Shown here piece after piece: positions 1-4,497 of a stretch of 10,114 nucleotides of DNA. The notes beneath the pieces are model-generated. The model searched no databases. It had not been told where the DNA came from and saw only the letters and a list, made by a program, of their open reading frames with translations. Numbering within the stretch: position 1 is the stretch's first letter; every line of letters starts with the position of its first letter. The translations under genes and the position numbers were made by a program. The stretch is from Pirellulaceae bacterium (GTDB taxonomy: Bacteria; Planctomycetota; Planctomycetia; Pirellulales; Pirellulaceae), in assembly GCA_030744095.1 (NCBI GenBank), contig JASLRF010000236.1:1-10114 (forward strand), given 5' to 3'.

Positions 1-58
1 CGCCACCGCAACCGGCGGCGACCAGCAGGGCTAGACCCAAAGGAATAAATCGTAACAT
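1..58 (-). CDS. Small lipoprotein, N-terminus only (cut by window edge)
   Basis: Reading leftward from the ATG at 58, the 19 visible codons give MLRFIPLGLALLVAAGCGG. This is a lipoprotein signal peptide: one Arg, a hydrophobic core of Ile/Leu/Ala/Val, then a lipobox-like Ala-Ala-Gly-Cys with Cys17 as the expected lipidation site. A GGAG (complement of 69-72) lies 10 bases before the start and supports it. The gene follows the DUF1559 gene on the same strand after 112 bases. In Planctomycetes, DUF1559 genes are very often followed by a short lipoprotein gene, commonly with a transthyretin- or carboxypeptidase-regulatory-like beta domain. That fold is only an inference here because the mature protein lies outside the window. 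Membrane lipoprotein is fairly sure; function is unknown. Confidence 0.7.
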   Translation of the reverse strand, partial: MLRFIPLGLALLVAAGCGG

Positions 59-111
59 AGGATGAAATCTCCAATTGTTGAGAACTGTGGCAGCCCCGAG
101 GATGAGCACCA

Positions 112-149
112 TGGCGCGGACCCGCGAACGGTTTCGCCTGGCCGCGCCA
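112..149 (-). other. Stem-loop in the DUF1559-lipoprotein spacer
   Basis: Bases 112-119 (TGGCGCGG) are exactly complementary to 142-149 (CCGCGCCA). Inside the loop, 124-128 (GCGAA) pairs with 133-137 (TTCGC) around a four-base loop CGGT, and 121 can pair with 140. The whole 38 bases therefore fold into one long hairpin with a small internal loop. No T-run follows on the minus strand, so it is not a canonical intrinsic terminator. It lies 22 bases past the DUF1559 stop and 53 bases before the lipoprotein start. It may stabilise the upstream mRNA 3' end or partly stop transcription between the two genes; that role is inferred. Confidence 0.5.
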
Positions 150-170
150 CGATTCTCAAATCCACACGGC

Positions 171-1223
171 TCAGTCTGGTAATATCACCGATTCGCCACC
201 CTGAATGGAAGCCAGTGCGGGTAGCACACCCATGCTCCGGACCCTGGTGTTGTTGCGACCGACTCCCAGGTCCACGGTGCGGGCAATGGCTCTTACGGAA
301 CCGTCCGCCAAGCAGAACATGTGGGAACCTGGATGAAGGCCACCCCATCCTCGCTTACAGACGTTACTACCGCCGCGTCCCCCCACACGGACACACCTGG
401 TGTAGTTGGGGATGAATATGCGAGGTTGACCCACGGTGATACTGGACTGGTTGTAGGAGGTGTAGCTGTAGGCCCAAAACCCCCTCCGCTCGCGCGAATT
501 CCTGTCCGTGGGCGTGGTGTGCATTTCGCCGACGAGCAACGTATTGGACGTGCCATCCAGGATGCTAGAAAAGCTCTCCGGTGTGAATTCCGACCGACTG
601 CCGGTACGGCCCCGATGGTTGTGTGGCCTGGGAGTCGCCCCTACGTGGTGGAGGACACCCCGATTGTTGGTGCAGAAACTGTTGGACTGATTCGTATCCA
701 ACCAGCAGGCTCCCGTGCTGGCACCACTCACGGCACGATAGGATCCCGGCGCATAATGCATATTGCTACCCGGTCCGCTACGAGGCTCTTGCAACCCCCT
801 GACATTGACATCTGACGGGCAGATGAAAGTCTTGACAAACGTCATGCAGACCGCTGCGTTGGGTCCCCCAGTGAGACCGCGTCGTCCCGGGCGAGCGTCG
901 TTCCAGAGGTTAAAGTTGTAACGATCGTGTAGCGGCTGCTGTTCCAGGAACGGCAAGATAAATAGCGTCCATGTGGCAGCGCTAGGAGTGCCACAACAAT
1001 TACCCGGGGTGATGTTGCCCGGCGGAAACGTCTTGTACGTGTCGTGGTAGTTGTGGCACGACAAGCCGATCTGCTTGAGGTTGTTGCCGCATGACATCCT
1101 CCGCGCCGCCTCACGCGCGGCTTGCACGGCCGGCAACAACAGAGCGACGAGAATGCCGATAATTGCAATTACCACCAGCAACTCGACCAGCGTAAAACCG
1201 ATCCTTTTTCGAGAAGAGCTCAT
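171..1223 (-). CDS. DUF1559 domain-containing protein with pilin-like N-terminus and H-X9-DG C-terminus
   Basis: This 350-residue protein is a textbook member of the planctomycete DUF1559 family (SBP_bac_10, Pfam PF07596). Residues 9-14 are the prepilin peptidase site, G-FTLVE, with Glu at position 5 of the mature protein. A hydrophobic helix runs to about residue 32, followed by the family signature AVQAAREAARRMSC and then NNLKQIGLSCHNYHD (about 33-60). Near the C-terminus, HPGSHMFCLADG (297-308) matches the H-X9-DG motif exactly. The length is normal for the family. The pilin-like start suggests export and processing by a type II secretion or type IV pilus-like machinery, with anchoring in the cell envelope. 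The molecular role of the family is not established; genomes often carry tens to hundreds of copies. A strong ribosome site, GGGGAAG (complement of 1227-1233), lies just before the ATG. It is transcribed divergently from the motor operon and is probably co-transcribed with the lipoprotein gene. Confidence 0.96.
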   Translation of the reverse strand: MSSSRKRIGFTLVELLVVIAIIGILVALLLPAVQAAREAARRMSCGNNLKQIGLSCHNYHDTYKTFPPGNITPGNCCGTPSAATWTLFILPFLEQQPLHDRYNFNLWNDARPGRRGLTGGPNAAVCMTFVKTFICPSDVNVRGLQEPRSGPGSNMHYAPGSYRAVSGASTGACWLDTNQSNSFCTNNRGVLHHVGATPRPHNHRGRTGSRSEFTPESFSSILDGTSNTLLVGEMHTTPTDRNSRERRGFWAYSYTSYNQSSITVGQPRIFIPNYTRCVRVGGRGGSNVCKRGWGGLHPGSHMFCLADGSVRAIARTVDLGVGRNNTRVRSMGVLPALASIQGGESVILPD

Positions 1224-1226
1224 TGA

Positions 1227-1236
1227 CTTCCCCTTT
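1227..1236 (-). promoter_or_regulatory. Ribosome binding site of the DUF1559 gene
   Basis: Read on the minus strand, this is AAAGGGGAAG, ending three bases before the ATG, with the GGGG core six bases away. It is the strongest Shine-Dalgarno-like site in the window and fixes the DUF1559 start. The two ExbD genes, the TPR-like gene and the last gene have no comparable site. Confidence 0.6.
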
Positions 1237-1293
1237 GCGCTTGAGAGATTTGCAGAATCAACAAGATAAGAACTTTTCTATATGAGGGCAGTT

Positions 1294-1321
1294 AGTATAA
1301 GCTCCTGGTATGTTGATGCAA
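1294..1321 (-). promoter_or_regulatory. Putative promoter of the DUF1559-lipoprotein pair
   Basis: On the minus strand, TTGCAT (complement of 1316-1321) is followed after 16 bases by TATACT (complement of 1294-1299), which differs from TATAAT at one position. The -35 matches the housekeeping consensus only at TTG. The site sits in an AT-rich patch and would give a leader of about 60 bases. The call rests on consensus matching only. Confidence 0.35.
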
Positions 1322-1485
1322 GTTTTTTGTGGCAAACTGTCGTCCACGGTCGCGTAATCGAAGAAGCCGAAGCGTTTTTGATTCGCGCCCCACGCCAACA
1401 TCGGGCGCTCACCAAAACGCCTATCGCCGCCTTCCTGCGACGAATCACAGTTCGGCCCCCGAAAACCGACCCGAGTCGCCCAAAT

Positions 1486-1495
1486 TGACATGTCA
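1486..1495. repeat. Perfect 10-base palindrome TGACATGTCA
   Basis: The ten bases equal their own reverse complement. The site overlaps an isolated TTGACA (1485-1490) with no matching -10 box downstream, and lies about 40 bases upstream of the predicted -35 of the rightward promoter. It could be a dimeric regulator's operator, but one copy of this length can also arise by chance. Confidence 0.3.
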
Positions 1496-1531
1496 CGCAC
1501 TCCATGGCTGCGCTCGGTCATCGTCGCGCCG

Positions 1532-1541
1532 CGGTCGACCG
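1532..1541. repeat. Perfect 10-base palindrome CGGTCGACCG over the -35 region
   Basis: This self-complementary site covers most of the predicted -35 box (1535-1540) of the rightward promoter. That is where a repressor would be expected to bind. No second copy was noticed, and chance is a realistic alternative in GC-rich DNA. Confidence 0.3.
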
Positions 1542-1562
1542 AACCCGAAACTTCGCTACAAT
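1535..1562 (+). promoter_or_regulatory. Putative promoter of the ExbBD-type operon
   Basis: TCGACC (1535-1540; four of six matches to TTGACA) is separated by 16 bases from TACAAT (1557-1562; five of six matches to TATAAT). Transcription would begin near 1569, giving a 5' leader of about 55 bases before the ATG at 1624. The position also argues against the more upstream in-frame ATG at 1504, which would lie before the transcription start. Confidence 0.4.
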
Positions 1563-1623
1563 ATCAGCAAACCACGGTCCAGCAGGCCGGGGCGTGTCGC
1601 GGTTCTCTTTTCTTCGCGAGCCT

Positions 1624-2775
1624 ATGAGACGGATCACTCTTCACTTCGGCATTGCGTTGCACTCAATCCGCTTGCTGCTGCTGGCAATCATCCTTGTCAG
1701 CCTGGCTGCTCAAGCTGCGGTTGCGGATCGGATCATCCTGCGCAATCTGAAGATCATTGACGGGCCGAAAGTGGTCACATTCGACGAAGATGGTGTGCGG
1801 TTGGACGACGATCGCGTGGTCGGTTGGTACGACATTGAGAAGGCCCGTGTGGCCGACGACCAACAACCTCAGTTCGATCGCATGTTAAAGGAACTGGGCG
1901 ACCCCCTGTTTCGAATTCGTCAGCGGATGCGAGTTGGCGATTACAAGGATCTGTCACCGCATGCCGAGGCTGTTTATCCGCGGTACATGGATCGGAAAAG
2001 CCCGACGGCCTACTTGGTCATGCAGGCCACGATGTGGTCGCGGGTTGCCATCGGACAGCGTGAGTCTGCCGTCGAGCCGTACTGTCGCTGTTATCAGTAC
2101 CTGCGTCTCCAAAGCGGTTCGAATGGTGTGCTGCCCGGCGAGCGTCGCTTGAAATATGATCCGAAAACTGGCATGTGTGCGTCATTGGCGCCGGTCTGGT
2201 TCGACGTCGCGGCCGCGAAAGCAGCATTGCCGAGCGTCTACAAATCGATCAGCGCGATAAGCCGCCCGCGGCCGGAAGGTGCCTACGTCTATTTCACCAC
2301 ACTGGCCTTGGCTGCGGGCGACACTGCCACCGCCGATCGTGTGTTGGGCGCGATCAAGAGTGACTCGGGCCCAATCCACGAACTACGCGACATCATCGCC
2401 GTGCAACGAGAATTGATGACAGGCAAGCCGGGTGCCGCGGCCGCAGCGCTCGATGCGCGCCTGGTGAACATCTCGCCCCAGAACCAACCGCTCGCCCTGT
2501 ATTGGCTCGGTCGTGTCCAGTTGGCCTCGACCGATGTGGACACCAAAAGAAGCGGGCTCGTGCGGTTGCTGCGGATTCCCGCGTTGTATGGCAGTCAAGC
2601 TCCCGAAATCTCTGCCGCCGCGCTGTCTCACGGCGTTGATGTTTTGAAGCAGCTAGACGACGTGCGCGGGAGCGTCGCCTTGCGAAACGAACTGCTCGTG
2701 CGTTACGGCCAGACTTACCTCGCTGCTCAGGCCCTTGCCCCTTCGCCTGTTGAAACCCCTCAGGAAACACCATGA
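1624..2775 (+). CDS. Exported protein of unknown function, first gene of the ExbBD-type operon
   Basis: I do not recognise a family for this 383-residue protein. Residues 1-34 form a clear signal peptide: basic MRR, a Leu/Ile/Val-rich core at about 17-28 and a cleavage site like AVA-D at 34/35. The next 40 or so residues (RIILRNLKIIDGPKVVTFDE and following) alternate as a small beta domain would. The rest, especially about 215-370, is Ala/Leu-rich and looks helical, perhaps degenerate TPR units, and the end is Pro/Thr-rich. The frame is open back to an ATG at 1504, but the 40 extra residues are Arg-rich, would bury the signal peptide and overlap a putative promoter, so 1624 is preferred. There is no good ribosome site. 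The stop overlaps the start of the channel gene (ATGA), so translation is probably coupled. It is likely a periplasmic partner of the motor; function is inferred only from position. Confidence 0.8.
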   Translation: MRRITLHFGIALHSIRLLLLAIILVSLAAQAAVADRIILRNLKIIDGPKVVTFDEDGVRLDDDRVVGWYDIEKARVADDQQPQFDRMLKELGDPLFRIRQRMRVGDYKDLSPHAEAVYPRYMDRKSPTAYLVMQATMWSRVAIGQRESAVEPYCRCYQYLRLQSGSNGVLPGERRLKYDPKTGMCASLAPVWFDVAAAKAALPSVYKSISAISRPRPEGAYVYFTTLALAAGDTATADRVLGAIKSDSGPIHELRDIIAVQRELMTGKPGAAAAALDARLVNISPQNQPLALYWLGRVQLASTDVDTKRSGLVRLLRIPALYGSQAPEISAAALSHGVDVLKQLDDVRGSVALRNELLVRYGQTYLAAQALAPSPVETPQETP

Positions 2776-3584
2776 CTAAGGCGTTCGCTGTTCAAGGAAT
2801 CTTGCTTTGCTTGCTGGCCATCTTTGCGGCCACCTCGTTTTCCAATCGCCTGACCATGGCTCAGGACGAGACGTTGGAAGATGTCGATCCAACCATTTCC
2901 ACACCACCAGCCGCCGCTGCAGCGGCTGACACAGCAGAGGAAACAGAGAAAACCCGCACGCTGCTGGACACGATCATAGACGGCGGCATCGTCGGGCTGC
3001 TGATCATCCTGTTATCGATGGTGTCGCTGGGCTTTATCGTGGAGCATTTTCTGACGATTCGCAAAGCGACCCTGATGCCCGAACTTGTCATCGAGGAACT
3101 GGATGAATTGATCGGTCAGGGGCAGATCGACCAGGCCATCGAAGCCTGTCAAACACACGAGAGTCAATCGCTGGTTTCGCAAGTGATCCTGGCTGGCCTT
3201 GAACGATACAAGGGATCCGAATTTGGTTTTGCCGAATACAAAGCGGCCTGCGAAGAGGCGGGTGAAGACCAGACGGGGCGGCTCTATCGCAAAACAGAAG
3301 TCCTGGGCCTGATCGGTTCCATCGCGCCAATGTTAGGGCTGACCGGAACGGTCTTAGGCATGATTCGAGCCTTCAATATGATCGCCATCAAAGGCGGCAT
3401 GGCCAAGCCGGACGAACTGGCGGGTGGGATTGGCCAGGCGCTTGTGACGACGTTACTGGGACTGGTGGTCGCAATTCCCACGATGGTCGCATTTAGTTTC
3501 TTTCGTAATAAGATCGATTCAATCGTCGCCGAAGCCGGCAAGCGCGTCGAGCAGATCATGATGCCGTTGGGCCGGCGCAAATAG
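2772..3584 (+). CDS. MotA/TolQ/ExbB-family proton channel protein with N-terminal signal-like extension
   Basis: This 270-residue inner-membrane protein has the ExbB/TolQ architecture: a membrane helix at about 73-93, a long cytoplasmic segment, then two helices at about 179-204 and 219-244. The signature GSIAPMLGLTGTVLGMI (182-198) and the last-helix motif GIGQALVTTLLGLVVAIP (219-236) are clear. Thr193 and Thr227 align with E. coli ExbB Thr148 and Thr181, but Gln222 stands where E. coli has Glu176. In the family, a pentamer surrounds an ExbD dimer and uses proton flow to do work. Unlike E. coli ExbB it begins with a signal-like segment (1-30, ending TMA-QDE) and an Ala/Thr/Glu-rich linker (about 31-65). 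A ribosome site AGGA (2762-2765) lies six bases upstream, and the start overlaps the previous stop. It is followed by two ExbD genes, as expected for a motor operon. Confidence 0.95.
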   Translation: MTKAFAVQGILLCLLAIFAATSFSNRLTMAQDETLEDVDPTISTPPAAAAAADTAEETEKTRTLLDTIIDGGIVGLLIILLSMVSLGFIVEHFLTIRKATLMPELVIEELDELIGQGQIDQAIEACQTHESQSLVSQVILAGLERYKGSEFGFAEYKAACEEAGEDQTGRLYRKTEVLGLIGSIAPMLGLTGTVLGMIRAFNMIAIKGGMAKPDELAGGIGQALVTTLLGLVVAIPTMVAFSFFRNKIDSIVAEAGKRVEQIMMPLGRRK

Positions 3585-3597
3585 AAGTCCGGCAACG

Positions 3598-3611
3598 TCG
3601 CCCTTGGGCGA
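3598..3611 (+). other. Short hairpin between the channel gene and the first ExbD gene
   Basis: TCGCCC (3598-3603) and GGGCGA (3606-3611) are complementary around TT, effectively a five-base-pair stem with a four-base loop. It lies in the only sizeable gap (65 bases) inside the operon and has no T-run. It might affect the relative amounts of channel and ExbD subunits, but a stem this short has weak support. Confidence 0.25.
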
Positions 3612-3649
3612 TCCGATGAACCGCACCTTCACGTCAAGACAAATTCGCA

Positions 3650-4066
3650 ATGCGCCTCACCAAACGCCGCCGTTCAACTCGACCGAACATGGACATGACG
3701 CCCATGATCGATATCGTGTTCTTGTTGATCATTTTTTTCATGACGGTCACCCAAGTTTCGAAGGTCAACAAGGAACAGCTCGAATTGGCCCAACAAAAGG
3801 GCTCGCAGGATCAGCAAACAGCGAACATCACCATCAACGTCACCAGGGAAGGTGAATACCGCGTTGCCGGCAGCCAGGTTTCTCTGGCCCGCCTTGTCTC
3901 TCTGGTCAGCCAAGAGCTGAGTGCCCTGGGAGGTGATGCGAGGCGGCTGAAGGTGACAGTTCGCACAGACCAGCGAGGCGTCAGCCGACACACCAACGAA
4001 GTGATGAAAGCGCTCAGCCGAATCGGCGTTCTACGCGTCAACAACGCCGTCGAGTCCCCCGAATAA
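3650..4066 (+). CDS. ExbD/TolR-family biopolymer transport protein (first of two)
   Basis: This 138-residue protein has the standard ExbD layout: a short basic cytoplasmic tail (MRLTKRRRSTRP), one membrane helix and a periplasmic domain. The helix contains MTPMIDIVFLLIIFFM (16-31), with Asp21 at the position of the essential proton-carrying Asp of ExbD/TolR. The periplasmic part (about 38-138) shows the alternating strand and helix pattern of the family, for example ANITINVTREGEYRV and LKVTVRTDQ. It would sit as part of a dimer inside the pentamer made by the upstream channel protein. No clear ribosome site precedes the ATG. That start is still favoured because it gives the usual very short N-terminal tail. 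Family assignment is secure; the substrate is unknown. Confidence 0.94.
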   Translation: MRLTKRRRSTRPNMDMTPMIDIVFLLIIFFMTVTQVSKVNKEQLELAQQKGSQDQQTANITINVTREGEYRVAGSQVSLARLVSLVSQELSALGGDARRLKVTVRTDQRGVSRHTNEVMKALSRIGVLRVNNAVESPE

Positions 4067-4077
4067 CGAATTTCGCG

Positions 4078-4497
4078 ATGCGACTAACCAACCGAAGAAC
4101 GCAACACGGCGAGAAGATCGAGCTGTCCATGACCAGCATGATCGATGTCGTATTCTTGCTCCTTATTTTTTTCATGACGACGGCATCGTTCGTCAAGACA
4201 GAACGACAGCTCGATTCAAATATCAAGAACCAGGATTCCGCCAGTTCATCAGCCAGCGACATGGAGCCGGCCATTGTCGAGATCGTCAACAGTGGCGGTC
4301 AATTCGTCTATCGCATTGGCGCTCGGGAAGTTCTGGTGGCCACGGAACTGACCAGCATCCTCCGCCAGTTCCCCAGCAAGTTGGATGGAGCCTACGTCAA
4401 GGTTAGCGACGATGCCCCCTTCGGCATGGCCGCTGCCGCAATCCAATCTTGTAAGGATGCTGACTTCACTACCGTCACTTACGTACCACCCAAATGA
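4078..4497 (+). CDS. ExbD/TolR-family biopolymer transport protein (second of two)
   Basis: This second ExbD homologue has 139 residues and starts 11 bases after the first. Its tail (MRLTNRRTQHGEKIEL) opens like that of its neighbour, and the membrane helix MTSMIDVVFLLLIFFMTTAS (18-37) keeps the functional Asp at position 23. The periplasmic domain differs clearly: a Ser-rich linker (about 50-60), then MEPAIVEIVNSGGQFVYRIG and a C-terminus ending TYVPPK. The two are therefore diverged paralogues and may form a heterodimer in one motor. The start has no Shine-Dalgarno site. The stop overlaps the next gene's ATG (ATGA), suggesting coupled translation. The family call is secure; specialisation between the two is inferred. 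Confidence 0.94.
   Translation: MRLTNRRTQHGEKIELSMTSMIDVVFLLLIFFMTTASFVKTERQLDSNIKNQDSASSSASDMEPAIVEIVNSGGQFVYRIGAREVLVATELTSILRQFPSKLDGAYVKVSDDAPFGMAAAAIQSCKDADFTTVTYVPPK

Larger units (their letters stand above)
1224..1623. other. Divergent intergenic region (400 bases)
   Basis: This is the spacer between the leftward DUF1559 gene and the rightward motor operon. It holds a putative promoter for each direction, two perfect 10-base palindromes and the ribosome site of the DUF1559 gene. The part nearest DUF1559 (about 1240-1330) is AT-rich compared with its surroundings. Open frames on both strands between 1258 and 1521 give proteins of mixed composition without family features, so I call none of them. 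I see no RNA gene, riboswitch-like fold or terminator in it. Confidence 0.6.

Noticed and set aside
321..815. Plus-strand frame of 164 codons opposite the DUF1559 gene
   Set aside because: It lies entirely antisense to a certain gene and its translation shows no family features.
1485..1490. Perfect TTGACA -35 box
   Set aside because: No -10-like hexamer occurs 16-18 bases downstream (the sequence there is GC-rich), so it is not called as a promoter by itself.
1258..1521. Minus-strand frame of 87 codons in the divergent intergenic region, with overlapping plus-strand frames
   Set aside because: The proteins have no domain pattern, signal peptide or ribosome site, and they overlap promoter-like sequences; they are probably chance frames.
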